From Methylotenera_A sp046594915 (GTDB lineage Bacteria > Pseudomonadota > Gammaproteobacteria > Burkholderiales > Methylophilaceae), in the NCBI GenBank assembly GCA_046594915.1, contig JBKJRC010000003.1, positions 1 through 64,000 of the forward strand: 64,000 bases of DNA, given 5' to 3'. Under the pieces are notes generated by a model. That model did no database searches. It saw only the letters and a list, made by a program, of their open reading frames with translations, and was not told where the DNA came from. The position numbers and the translations under genes were made by a program. This document shows, piece after piece, positions 33,257-41,440 of the stretch (position 1 is its first letter; each line of letters opens with the position of its first letter).

Positions 33257-35161
33257 ATGAATGTGTTTTACGAAGAAGAAGGCAGCTTTAAAGTAGCCGC
33301 CATCATGTCAGAATCGCCCACTGCATTGCAGGTAGAATCGGTTTCTGGCAAACGCTCAAAAATTAAAACCAGCAACGTATTAATGCAGTTTGAATCGCCA
33401 TTGGCAGGCTTTATGGATGCGGCGCTTATTGAAGCTGAAAACCTGGACATTGATTTTTTGTGGGAATGCTGCGGCGAGCCAGAGTTTGCCTTTGAGGATT
33501 TGGCCAGCGATTATTATGGCAAAAAGCCTACACAATTTGAAGCCGCTGCCACCGCGATTAAACTGCACAGCGCGCCGATGTATTTTTACCGCAAAGGAAA
33601 AGGCCGCTATAAAGCCGCGCCAGCAGAAACACTGAAATTGGCGTTGGCCGCGGTTGAGCGTAAAAAATTACAGGCAGAGCAAATGGCGGCTTGGGTAACG
33701 CAACTGAACACTAAACAGTTGCCAGAAGGCTTTGCCGCCAAAGCAGATACACTCATTTATAACCCAGACAAAAATAGTTTGGAATGGAAAGCGATTGATG
33801 AAGCCGCGCAAAGCTCTGGCAGACTAGCCTTAACGGTGATGGCCGATTGCGGCTTGATTCAAAATGCACACGATTACCATTTGGGGGCGTTTTTGCGCGA
33901 GATGTTTCCAGATAAAGATGGCAAATCAGGCGTTGCGTTTCCACCATTTGAATTGTCAAAAATTGAGGAAAATTTAGCCTTAAGCACGGTCGAATGTTTC
34001 AGTATCGATGATGCCACAACCACTGAAATTGATGATGCTTTCAGTTTAGAACACTTGGCAAACGCCAATACACGTGTTGGCATTCATATCGCCGCGCCTA
34101 GTTTAGGTGTACCAGCTGATTCCAGTTTAGACGCAATCGTTTTATCACGATTATCCACGGTATATATGCCAGGCAACAAAATCACCATGTTGCCCGAAAG
34201 TGTCGTTAAGCCGTTTAGTTTGGATGCGGGCGAAATAAAACCTGCCTTAAGTTTGTATCTGGAAATCACACCAGCTTTTGAGATTGTGGCGCATGAAACA
34301 AAGTTAGAACAAATCAAGATTGCCGCTAATTTGCGCCATGACGCGATAGAGCCATTTTTTAATGCAAACACATTAGAAACCGATAGCGGTCACCCATATT
34401 GGACAAAGCTTAAATTGCTGTTTAATTTAGCTGAACAATTGGAAATCGCGCGTGGCAAAGCCGACCCAAATCGCGCCCCGCAGATCGATTACAATTTTTA
34501 TGTTAACGATGGCAAAGTACAAATTGTCGCGCGTGAGCGTGGTAGCCCAATGGATAAATTAGTAGCAGAGTTGATGATTTATGCCAATAGTCATTGGGGC
34601 GGTTTGCTGAAAGGTGCAGGTTTGGCCGGTATTTATCGCGCACAAACTGGTGGCAAAGTATTTATGACATCCTCTGCTGAGCCGCATCAGGGCTTGGGTG
34701 TGGCGCAATATGCATGGTCAACTTCGCCATTGCGCCGCGCGGTGGATTTAATTAATCAGCGACAATTGATTGCACTATTGAAAAATGAGGCTGCGCCTTA
34801 TAACGCGGCGGATGGCAAATTGAACGTAATTATGCGCAATTTTGACCAAACTTATCAAGCCTACAGCGAATTTCAAACGCGGATGGAGCGTTACTGGTGC
34901 TTGCAATATTTGATTCAAGAAAAACTGACGGAAGTAACCGCCACTGTTTGGCGCGAAAATTTGGTGCGACTTGATGGCATGTTTTACATCACCAAAGTGC
35001 CTAGCTTGCCAGCGTTAAAAGTAGGCACAAAAGTAAGTTTAGACATAAAACATATTGACACTTTATTAATGGAATTAACTTGTAAATTTAAGGCAGTCAT
35101 GACTTTAGAAACAACTGGCACAGAAGTCGTTGAAGTGGTTGCAGAAAATGTTGAGATTTAA
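33257..35161 (+). CDS. RNB-domain exoribonuclease (RNase II/R superfamily)
   Basis: 634 aa. The RNB catalytic motif is present as SIDDATTTEIDDAFSL (~residues 250-265) with the run of Asp that binds Mg2+. It continues with VGIHIAAPSLGVP, STVYMPGNKITMLPE and a C-terminal S1/OB-like region; the Arg-containing STSPLRRAVDLINQRQL near residue 490 is also typical. It degrades RNA 3'-5'. At 634 aa it is near RNase II size and shorter than RNase R, with an N terminus unlike the usual cold-shock domains. Its last codons and stop form the first unit of a 26-bp triplication that continues into the next gene. Confidence 0.88.
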   Translation: MNVFYEEEGSFKVAAIMSESPTALQVESVSGKRSKIKTSNVLMQFESPLAGFMDAALIEAENLDIDFLWECCGEPEFAFEDLASDYYGKKPTQFEAAATAIKLHSAPMYFYRKGKGRYKAAPAETLKLALAAVERKKLQAEQMAAWVTQLNTKQLPEGFAAKADTLIYNPDKNSLEWKAIDEAAQSSGRLALTVMADCGLIQNAHDYHLGAFLREMFPDKDGKSGVAFPPFELSKIEENLALSTVECFSIDDATTTEIDDAFSLEHLANANTRVGIHIAAPSLGVPADSSLDAIVLSRLSTVYMPGNKITMLPESVVKPFSLDAGEIKPALSLYLEITPAFEIVAHETKLEQIKIAANLRHDAIEPFFNANTLETDSGHPYWTKLKLLFNLAEQLEIARGKADPNRAPQIDYNFYVNDGKVQIVARERGSPMDKLVAELMIYANSHWGGLLKGAGLAGIYRAQTGGKVFMTSSAEPHQGLGVAQYAWSTSPLRRAVDLINQRQLIALLKNEAAPYNAADGKLNVIMRNFDQTYQAYSEFQTRMERYWCLQYLIQEKLTEVTATVWRENLVRLDGMFYITKVPSLPALKVGTKVSLDIKHIDTLLMELTCKFKAVMTLETTGTEVVEVVAENVEI

Positions 35162-35225
35162 CAAAAGCATCTTATGCTGAGATTCAACAGAAACATGCCA
35201 TGTTGAGATTCAATCGAAAAATCCA
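35148..35225. repeat. 26-bp triplication joining RNB nuclease stop to next gene's start
   Basis: Three units of 26 bp: 35148-35173 (ATGTTGAGATTTAACAAAAG...), 35174-35199 (ATGCTGAGATTCAACAGAAA...), 35200-35225 (ATGTTGAGATTCAATCGAAA...). Unit 1 includes the RNB stop codon. Unit 2 encodes a 10-codon frame MLRFNRNMPC ending at TGA 35204-35206. Unit 3 supplies the ATG and first residues (MLRFNRKI) of the downstream gene. Confidence 0.93.
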
Positions 35226-35982
35226 TAAAAGCGTGGTGGATGACAATATTGTTGAAGTGTCAGAAATTGGCGGTATTCGCTCGCTTTATTTGGGCTCGGT
35301 GACCATTCAAAGCAGCATGAAAGTGAAAGCGCCTTTTGATTTGGAGTTAGCTTATACACGCGGTATGATGGGTTTTTTATTGTTTTCCGATGCTGTCAAA
35401 AATGTGCTGACAATCGGTTTAGGCGGCGGCTCTGTGCCTAAATATATCTACGCCAATTGTCCCGATATCAGCCAAACTATCGTTGAAATTAACCCACAAA
35501 TCATTCGCGTTGCGCGCAGCCATTTTTATGTGCCAAATAACGACGCCAGGTTGAATGTGCTGGAAGGCGATGGCATTGCTTATTTGGCGGCTAATCAAAA
35601 TAGCGCGGATTGTTTGATGATTGATGCGTTTGACAGCTTTGGCATTCCGCCTGATTTTTGCAGTCAGGATTTTTTTGATAGCTGCGAAATGGCCTTGAAA
35701 AATGACGGCATTTTTGCCATTAATCTGTGGGGCAGTGACAAAAAATTTGATATTTATTTGCAGCGCATTGAGCAAAGTTTTAATAATCAAACCTTAATAT
35801 TGCCCACAGGAAAACCCGGCAATATTGTGGTATTTGGCTTTAAACATGATTCTAAATTGAATGGCTTAAAGTTAACGCAAAAAAAACTGAAAGAACGCGC
35901 AAAAATACTGGAAAATTTGCATCAAATCGAATTCTTAAGTTTTGTTGAAAAGCTGTGCAAAAAATCAGATCAAAATGCATAA
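35200..35982 (+). CDS. Spermidine-synthase-like methyltransferase-fold protein
   Basis: 260 aa. Rossmann core with GLGGGSVPKYIYANCP (motif I), IVEINPQIIRVAR, LEGDGIAYL and the DAFDSFGIPPDF active-site-like segment of SpeE-related proteins. It lacks the N-terminal beta domain of full polyamine aminopropyltransferases, so the reaction is uncertain; it belongs to the group often annotated as spermidine synthase-like. The start codon and first residues come from the last unit of a 26-bp triplication. A tiny overlapping frame just upstream could couple its translation to the RNB gene. The THUMP methyltransferase gene follows after 27 bp. Confidence 0.82.
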   Translation: MLRFNRKIHKSVVDDNIVEVSEIGGIRSLYLGSVTIQSSMKVKAPFDLELAYTRGMMGFLLFSDAVKNVLTIGLGGGSVPKYIYANCPDISQTIVEINPQIIRVARSHFYVPNNDARLNVLEGDGIAYLAANQNSADCLMIDAFDSFGIPPDFCSQDFFDSCEMALKNDGIFAINLWGSDKKFDIYLQRIEQSFNNQTLILPTGKPGNIVVFGFKHDSKLNGLKLTQKKLKERAKILENLHQIEFLSFVEKLCKKSDQNA

Positions 35983-36009
35983 TGAGATCAATTACGAAAC
36001 GATAACACC

Positions 36010-37161
36010 ATGATAAATCAATATTTTGCCACTTGCCCGCGCGGTTTAGAGGCTTTGCTGGTAAACGAGCTTAAAGCGAGTAATGCAAAAGACATTAAGC
36101 CGACCGATGGTGGCGTAGGTTTTGCAGGTGAATTAAGCGTGTGTTACCACGCTAATTTGCATTCGCGTATTGCTACACGCATATTGATGCAAGCGGGGCA
36201 AGGAAAATACGCGACGGAAGATGATTTGTATCAAGCTGCGTACAAACTGAATTGGCCCAATTGGTTCGATGTAAAGCACGACTTTATGGTGAAAGTCACT
36301 GGCGTAAAATGTCCGCTAAAAAGCTTGGAATTTGCCACTTTGCGCATTAAAGATGCGGTTTGCGATAAATTCAGGCAAGTGGTGAATTCGCGCCCGTATA
36401 TCGACACCAAAACGCCAGCGGTGCGCATTCACGCCTATTTAACCGCAGATAGTTATGTATATTATGTCGATACGTCTGGCGATGCTTTGTATCAGCGCGG
36501 CAACCGTAAAGCCAGTATTGAAGCGCCTTTACGCGAAAATCTGGCGGCAGGAATTTTGCAATTATCAGGCTGGCAAGTAGGGCAACCCTTGTTAGACCCA
36601 ATGTGTGGCAGCGGCACGTTTTTGCTGGAAGCCGCCATGATGGCGTTGAATATTGCACCGGGTTTAAAGCGCGATTTTGGTTTTGAAAAACTGAAAAATT
36701 TTGAAAGTGACACCTGGAAAAAGATTAAAAACACCGCGCTAAAAAGTGTTAAGTCGGTTACTTTTCAAAAGTTATATGGCTCGGATAGCGATTTACGTGC
36801 AGTGCGCGTGGCTAAGCAAAATCTCACCGAAGCAGGTTTGGCAGAAGCGGTGCAGTTAGCCCAAACTAATATTACCGAAGTGATTCCACCTGCAGATAAT
36901 GGCGTATTGGTTGCTAATCCGCCTTACGGGGTGCGTATTGGCGAAGACGAAGAGTTGGCCTTGCTGTACCCAAAAATGGGTGAAGCGTTAAAACGTAAAT
37001 TCGCGGGCTGGAATACTTACTTTTTAACCAACGACCTGCGTTTGCCAAAAATGATGCGCTTAACGCCCAGCAAACGCACGCCGTTATTTAACGGGCCGCT
37101 GGAATGCCGTTTATTTGAAATTAAAATGGTGGCTGGCAGTAATCGAAAACAAGGACTTTAG
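36010..37161 (+). CDS. THUMP-domain 23S rRNA (guanine-N2) methyltransferase, RlmL-like
   Basis: 383 aa. N-terminal THUMP RNA-binding domain (~40-155), then a class I methyltransferase with PLLDPMCGSGTFLLEAA (SAM motif I) and the NPPY catalytic motif (VANPPYGVRIG). It corresponds to the first half of E. coli RlmKL (m2G2445 activity) and lacks the RlmK half, as in many bacteria. The last residues and stop codon are part of an intergenic repeat that recurs after the next gene. Confidence 0.9.
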   Translation: MINQYFATCPRGLEALLVNELKASNAKDIKPTDGGVGFAGELSVCYHANLHSRIATRILMQAGQGKYATEDDLYQAAYKLNWPNWFDVKHDFMVKVTGVKCPLKSLEFATLRIKDAVCDKFRQVVNSRPYIDTKTPAVRIHAYLTADSYVYYVDTSGDALYQRGNRKASIEAPLRENLAAGILQLSGWQVGQPLLDPMCGSGTFLLEAAMMALNIAPGLKRDFGFEKLKNFESDTWKKIKNTALKSVKSVTFQKLYGSDSDLRAVRVAKQNLTEAGLAEAVQLAQTNITEVIPPADNGVLVANPPYGVRIGEDEELALLYPKMGEALKRKFAGWNTYFLTNDLRLPKMMRLTPSKRTPLFNGPLECRLFEIKMVAGSNRKQGL

Positions 37162-37208
37162 TCCGAAGTTTCGGTGGAAACCAACCTTTAGGTGATGTCG
37201 AAATTAAC
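37143..37208. repeat. Intergenic repeat, copy A
   Basis: From GAAAACAAGGACTTTAG through GTCCGAAGTTTCGG and ACCTTTAGGTGATGTCG to AAATTAAC. It contains GGAC-TTTA-GTCC and ACC-TTTA-GGT mini-hairpins, spans the RlmL-like stop codon, and is ~70% like copy B by eye. Confidence 0.65.
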
Positions 37209-37258
37209 ATAATGCAATAAAAATCGACTAAAAAAACGGGTTAACTTAAGGTTAAATA

Positions 37259-37633
37259 ATGACGAATAATGTAGATACCTTGCAGCAATTACGATTTCGC
37301 ATTAACCAATTTGTGAATGAACGGGATTGGGCGCAGTTTCATACGCCTAAAAATTTGGCGATGGCGATGATTGTGGAAGCGGCTGAATTAGTGGAGCAAT
37401 TTCAATGGGATACGCCAGATGAGAGTCAACGATTGACATCTGAAAAGCTAGAAGCTGTAAGCCATGAATTGGCAGATACCTTCGTGTATTTATTGCGCAT
37501 TGCTGAAGTGTTGGATATTGATTTAATTGATGCTGCCAATAAAAAAATTGAGTTGAATGACTTGAAATATCCAATTGAAAAAGTGAAGGGCAGTAACGCA
37601 AAATATGCCGAATATTTGAAAACGAAGGCGTAA
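37259..37633 (+). CDS. MazG-like nucleotide pyrophosphohydrolase
   Basis: 124 aa, a single all-alpha MazG-type domain: EAAELVEQFQW (ExxE metal site) and HELADTFVYLLRIAE (ExxD metal site). It is close to the RS21-C6/dCTPase group, which hydrolyses non-canonical or excess (d)NTPs to the monophosphate. The gene is flanked by two diverged copies of one intergenic repeat, each crossing a stop codon. Confidence 0.88.
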   Translation: MTNNVDTLQQLRFRINQFVNERDWAQFHTPKNLAMAMIVEAAELVEQFQWDTPDESQRLTSEKLEAVSHELADTFVYLLRIAEVLDIDLIDAANKKIELNDLKYPIEKVKGSNAKYAEYLKTKA

Positions 37634-37690
37634 GCCTGAAGGTTCAGTGAAGACTAAATTTTAGCTTATGTCGGAACTAAAAGTTAACCA
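37613..37690. repeat. Intergenic repeat, copy B
   Basis: GAAAACGAAGGCGTAAG, CCTGAAGGTTCAGTG, TTTTAGCTTATGTCGG and AGTTAACC align in order with copy A across ~65 bp. It spans the stop codon of the MazG-like gene. Confidence 0.6.
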
Positions 37691-37721
37691 CAAAAATAGC
37701 ATTAAAAAATGATAGGCGTTA

Positions 37722-37762
37722 AAAAGCCAGCTCAGTATTGAATTAACTGGCTGGCTTTTTTA
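37722..37762. terminator. Bidirectional terminator between mazG-like gene and tpx
   Basis: AAAAAGCCAGC (37722-37732) pairs with GCTGGCTTTTT (37751-37761). The inner CAGT/ACTG extends the stem past a one-base bulge. A/T tracts on both sides suit the two convergent genes. Confidence 0.88.
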
Positions 37763-37775
37763 TAATAGAAACGGC

Positions 37776-38279
37776 TTATTTCAATGCGGCGATGGCTGCA
37801 TCGTAGTTCGGTTCATTGGCGATTTCTGGCACTAATTCAATGTATTTAATGACGTTATTTTCATCAAGGATAATCACTGCGCGCGCTGCTAAACCAGCTA
37901 ACTTGCTGGTAAACAACAATACGCCATAATTCATCAAGAAATCGCGGCCGCGCATGGTCGACAGATTCACCACGTTTTCAATACCTTCTGCCGCGCAAAA
38001 ACGTGTTTGCGCAAAAGGTAAATCGGCAGAAACATTCAATACCACCGTGTTTGTTAAACTAGCCGCATGTTTGTTGAAAGCGCGCACGGATGAGGCGCAG
38101 GTTGGCGTATCGACACTTGGAAAAATGTTGAGCACTTTGCGTTTGCCTGCATACGTTTCTAACGTGACATCTGCCAACGCTTTATCAACCAACGTAAAAT
38201 TTGGCGCAGTGCTGCCAACTTTTGGCAAATTGCCTGCAACATCTACTGGATTGCCTTTAAGGGTTACGGAGCTAGACAT
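37776..38279 (-). CDS. tpx: Thiol peroxidase Tpx
   Basis: 167 aa, typical for the family. Peroxidatic C61 is in the VDTPTCASSVR motif; resolving C95 is in ADLPFAQTRFCAAEG, the arrangement of atypical 2-Cys peroxiredoxins. It reduces H2O2 and alkyl hydroperoxides with thioredoxin. No signal peptide is seen. AAGGAAAAA before the ATG is a good ribosome binding site. It is a single gene between terminators. Confidence 0.96.
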   Translation of the reverse strand: MSSSVTLKGNPVDVAGNLPKVGSTAPNFTLVDKALADVTLETYAGKRKVLNIFPSVDTPTCASSVRAFNKHAASLTNTVVLNVSADLPFAQTRFCAAEGIENVVNLSTMRGRDFLMNYGVLLFTSKLAGLAARAVIILDENNVIKYIELVPEIANEPNYDAAIAALK

Positions 38280-38350
38280 GATTTTTTCCTTTTTAATGAG
38301 TTAAAGCAACTAAATAATGATGCAATAATTGGTATTTAGCTATCATAAAA

Positions 38351-38379
38351 CAAAAAGCACCTGTTTAGAACAGGTGCTT
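38351..38379 (-). terminator. Terminator of the FIST gene
   Basis: An 11-bp perfect stem AAGCACCTGTT/AACAGGTGCTT with a 3-nt loop. Read on the minus strand it ends in TTTTG, so it stops transcripts from the FIST gene before tpx. Confidence 0.85.
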
Positions 38380-38460
38380 ATCGATTTGAAGCAATTAAGT
38401 TAAAAAGTTAACACTAAAAATTGGCTTAAAAAGATTAACTTAAAATAGCTAACTGAAAGT

Positions 38461-39624
38461 TTAAGCCAATAGATTTTCGCTTAAATAACCAATCGTCATG
38501 GTTTGATTGTGAAATACGCTGCTAGTGGTGTTGGGGCGTGGTGCAATTTCGCCATAGGAATAAAAGCCCGTTAGCGATGTCTGTGAACCGAGAATCTGTT
38601 TAACTTGCGTGACTTCATCTGATGTTAGTTCAGCCATCACACCTTTGCGGCCAACACAGCTCACACATAGCGCTAAACCAGGTTGACTGGTGGAAGTGCC
38701 GGCTAAATTACCCGTGATTAATTGCGCTGCTGCACCAGCACCTTCTACAAGCCTGTCATGGTTGGTTTGGCACATGCGTATGGTTGAACCTTCTGGCACA
38801 TTGCCAAAAAAACTCACGCTATTTTCCTTGGCATCAAAAGAACCCAGCGTACGGATTTTTTCAACATCCCGGCTACCAGGTTCCATTACTGCAAATGGAA
38901 ATTTAAGGCCAGTGCCAGGCAGCCCTTTAGAATAATGGTCTCCAATATACATGCGATACAGTGGCAGTGCTGGTTTGCCATCTAATTCAAAGACCACATT
39001 TTTTTCAGAACGCGTTACTGTGCGCGGCGGGCCATAAGGTTTCCAACCACCCAACGCGCCAGTTGCCGCAATTAGGCTGCTGCCATATAGGCCAACCGCA
39101 ATGACTAGATTATCTGAAATAGTATCGTTAATCAGTTGCAATGTTTTGGTGAAAGTGGCGCCATCACCAGCCATGCCGCCAAATAAAGGAATTGTATCGC
39201 CCAGAACGCTTTGGAAACCCAATACTAGTTCCTCGCCATTCACGTTAAGACCGTCGCCAAATATCATCACGGTGCGCAGGCCATCTGCTTTAAGTTGCTT
39301 AGCTAAGCCGGCGCCTGCTTCAAAAGAGTTCTGTACGCCAGACATTTTAGTTTGTGCAACGCGCTGTAAGGTTTTTTCCCACTGGATCGCGGTTATTTGA
39401 ATACTGTCATCGAACACACCATTTGCGCTAATTTCACCAGAAGTGGTACAGCCAACAATTTGCGCAGTGGGATAACGCGATTTTAAGAACCCTTGTAATT
39501 TGCCTTCATTAAATCTTTTGACAGAGCCAAATACCAATACTAAATTCGCGTTACTCAGCGGTGATGCGCTTGGCAAATCTTTGAGTGCCATTTTAGAATC
39601 GACTGATTCTTGTCTGATATGCAT
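38461..39624 (-). CDS. FIST-domain sensory protein
   Basis: 387 aa from ATG 39624, which has GGGAG about 10 bp upstream. FIST_N (residues ~20-200: VLVFGSVKRF, AQIVGCTTSGEI, MIFGDGLNVNGEE, LFGGMAGDGATF) is followed by FIST_C (~220-375: GKPALPLYRMYIG, CVSCVGRKGVM, GFYSYGEIAP). FIST domains are intracellular sensors thought to bind small ligands such as amino acids, usually linked to chemotaxis or two-component proteins. Here the domain is free-standing and divergent from the pilGHIJ-chpA operon over a 268-bp AT-rich gap, suggesting it feeds the Pil-Chp pathway. Confidence 0.9.
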   Translation of the reverse strand: MHIRQESVDSKMALKDLPSASPLSNANLVLVFGSVKRFNEGKLQGFLKSRYPTAQIVGCTTSGEISANGVFDDSIQITAIQWEKTLQRVAQTKMSGVQNSFEAGAGLAKQLKADGLRTVMIFGDGLNVNGEELVLGFQSVLGDTIPLFGGMAGDGATFTKTLQLINDTISDNLVIAVGLYGSSLIAATGALGGWKPYGPPRTVTRSEKNVVFELDGKPALPLYRMYIGDHYSKGLPGTGLKFPFAVMEPGSRDVEKIRTLGSFDAKENSVSFFGNVPEGSTIRMCQTNHDRLVEGAGAAAQLITGNLAGTSTSQPGLALCVSCVGRKGVMAELTSDEVTQVKQILGSQTSLTGFYSYGEIAPRPNTTSSVFHNQTMTIGYLSENLLA

Positions 39625-39850
39625 TTTCGTTCGCTCCCAATCATGCAACTATTCAAATGATTAAAATATATATAATATTATTGAATATTGTTAAAGTATA
39701 TTATTACAAATATTACGTAAGTGTTGCAAATTATTTTAAAAAATGTAATATTTTGCGTGTACTGGTTAAATTTATTCAACTTTTATTGCAGTTAAGTAAT
39801 GAAAAAGAATAATGTAAAAACATCTTATTAGATAGATTATTTTTTAATTT

Positions 39851-39878
39851 GGTTATATAAAAATTCTATAATATAACC
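39851..39878. promoter_or_regulatory. Inverted repeat before pilG
   Basis: GGTTATAT (39851-39858) and ATATAACC (39871-39878) are perfect 8-bp arms directly before the GGGAG ribosome binding site of pilG. The space between contains CTATAAT. Possible operator or promoter element in the FIST/pil intergenic region (39625-39892), which is otherwise very AT-rich with no gene. Confidence 0.4.
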
Positions 39879-39892
39879 AAGGGAGTACAAAA

Positions 39893-40318
39893 GTGGCACA
39901 AGCAAATCTAGCTGGTACAAAAGTCATGATTATTGATGACAGCAATACGATTCGGCGCAGTGCGGAAATATTTCTTAAATCGGCTGGTTGCGAAGTGATT
40001 CTGGCCGAAGATGGTTTTGATGCGCTGTCTAAAATTGCGGATCAATTACCCCAAGTTATTTTTGTCGATATTATGATGCCACGATTAGATGGTTACCAAA
40101 CTTGCGCGCTCATTAAGCGTAATGCACGCTTTAAATCTACCCCCGTTATTATGTTATCCAGCAAAGATGGCTTATTTGACCGCGCGCGTGGCCGCATGGC
40201 GGGTTCAGACGAATACTTAACCAAGCCTTTTACCCAAGATACCTTGATAGAGGCTATAAATGCCTATACCAGCGAGGCTTATATCAAGCAAAAAAATAAC
40301 TCAGTTGTGGCCGAATAA
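39893..40318 (+). CDS. pilG: Twitching motility response regulator PilG
   Basis: 141 aa, single receiver domain: acidic pocket D15/D16, phosphoacceptor D59 (VIFVDIMMPRLDG), conserved Ser/Thr region MLSSKDG and K111 (YLTKPF). It begins with GTG, supported by GGGAG 7 bp upstream. In Pil-Chp systems PilG drives pilus extension and cAMP signalling at the leading pole. First gene of pilGHIJ-chpA; pilH follows after 21 bp. Confidence 0.94.
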   Translation: MAQANLAGTKVMIIDDSNTIRRSAEIFLKSAGCEVILAEDGFDALSKIADQLPQVIFVDIMMPRLDGYQTCALIKRNARFKSTPVIMLSSKDGLFDRARGRMAGSDEYLTKPFTQDTLIEAINAYTSEAYIKQKNNSVVAE

Positions 40319-40339
40319 GTAAAATCCAGGGAGAAAACA

Positions 40340-40705
40340 ATGGCGATTAATAAAATTTTGATTGTGGATGATTCAGCAACCGATCGTTTTTATTTAACCG
40401 AACTGTTAGAGACAGATGGTTACCAGGTAATTGCGCTAGAAAGCGGTGAGGCTTGTGTAGAACGCGCGGCTGGCATCGCGCCAGATCTGGTTATTATGGA
40501 TATTATCATGACAGGTTTAACCGGTTTTCAGGCGACGCGGTCGCTGACTAAAGACCCAGCTACCGCCAAATTACCAGTTATTTTGTGTTCAGGAAAGTTG
40601 CAGGTGACTGATTTAGCTTGGGCAGAAAAAATGGGTGCAAAAGCTTGTTTGCAAAAGCCAATCCAAATAGCAGAATTAAAAGCAATGATTGCAAAATTAG
40701 AGTAA
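40340..40705 (+). CDS. pilH: Twitching motility response regulator PilH
   Basis: 121 aa, single receiver domain: D10/D11, phosphoacceptor D54 in VIMDIIMTGLTGFQ (Thr instead of the usual Pro after DIIM), and Lys in ACLQKPI. GGGAG precedes the ATG. PilH acts as phosphate sink or pilus-retraction partner opposite PilG. pilI begins 20 bp after its stop. Confidence 0.93.
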   Translation: MAINKILIVDDSATDRFYLTELLETDGYQVIALESGEACVERAAGIAPDLVIMDIIMTGLTGFQATRSLTKDPATAKLPVILCSGKLQVTDLAWAEKMGAKACLQKPIQIAELKAMIAKLE

Positions 40706-40725
40706 AAGTTCGGGCCAATCAACAC

Positions 40726-41250
40726 ATGTCAAAACAATCACAATTACGCGAATACCAAACTAATATTTTGGCGCGTCTTGAAAATGCTAAAAAAGCCGGC
40801 GCAGAATCACCAGCTGGCTATTTGGGCGTGATTATTGGCGGAAAAAACGTATTGGTTAACTTGCAGGAAATCAGCGAAACTTTGCCGATTCTGGATATTC
40901 ATCGCGTACCGCTGGTGAAACCCTGGTTTTTGGGCGTGGCCAATGTGCGTGGCGTGTTGTATGCGATTAACGATTTGGCGCAACTGATTGAGAATACATT
41001 TACCAATGTTTCATCCAATGCGCGTTTGCTATTAATTAGCGATTCCGTCACCAATAACGTGGCGTTTTTGGTGGATAAGCTGGTTGGTCTGCGTAAGCTA
41101 GATGAAATGCAATTGGGCGAAACCTTGTTAGAAGACAATATCTGTTTAAAGAATCAGACTTATCGAGATAGTGAAAATCGTGTGTGGCATCTGCTGGATT
41201 GCGATAAATTAATACGCTCGAAAGATTTTGCAACACCTTATGCAACCTAA
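40726..41250 (+). CDS. pilI: CheW-like coupling protein PilI
   Basis: 174 aa from ATG 40726; the longer open frame overlaps pilH and is not used. CheW domain with LGVIIGGKNVLVNLQEISE, PWFLGVANVRGVLYAINDL and LLISDSVTNNVAFLVDKLVGL. It couples the receptor PilJ to the kinase ChpA. Two consecutive tandem-repeat blocks fill much of the gap to pilJ. Confidence 0.92.
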   Translation: MSKQSQLREYQTNILARLENAKKAGAESPAGYLGVIIGGKNVLVNLQEISETLPILDIHRVPLVKPWFLGVANVRGVLYAINDLAQLIENTFTNVSSNARLLLISDSVTNNVAFLVDKLVGLRKLDEMQLGETLLEDNICLKNQTYRDSENRVWHLLDCDKLIRSKDFATPYAT

Positions 41251-41254
41251 AAAT

Positions 41255-41333
41255 AATAAATACAGTAAAGAATAAATACAGTAGTTCAGAAATGTAATTG
41301 AAAGAAATGCATGGGAGAGAAATGCATTGAAGA
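41255..41333. repeat. Two adjacent tandem repeats between pilI and pilJ
   Basis: AATAAATACAGTAAAG (41255-41270) with AATAAATACAGTAGTT (41271-41286). Two bases later comes a 15-bp unit three times: GAAATGTAATTGAAA, GAAATGCATGGGAGA, GAAATGCATTGAAGA (41289-41333). Confidence 0.92.
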
Positions 41334-41440
41334 AAAGTTGGGTCGTTTTAATGGTTAACTTAGTAATTAAATAGTTAGATAATTATCTTCATCTTAATAA
41401 ATCAAAATCGAGATAGTTGAGTAAACTTAAAGGAATCAAC

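Noticed and set aside
39867..39872. TATAAT before pilG as a -10 box
   Set aside because: It lies 8 bp from the ribosome binding site, so a start there would leave almost no leader; kept only as part of the inverted repeat.
40618..40725. N-terminal extension of PilI into pilH
   Set aside because: The extension reads the last part of pilH in another frame; ATG 40726 gives a normal CheW-like protein.
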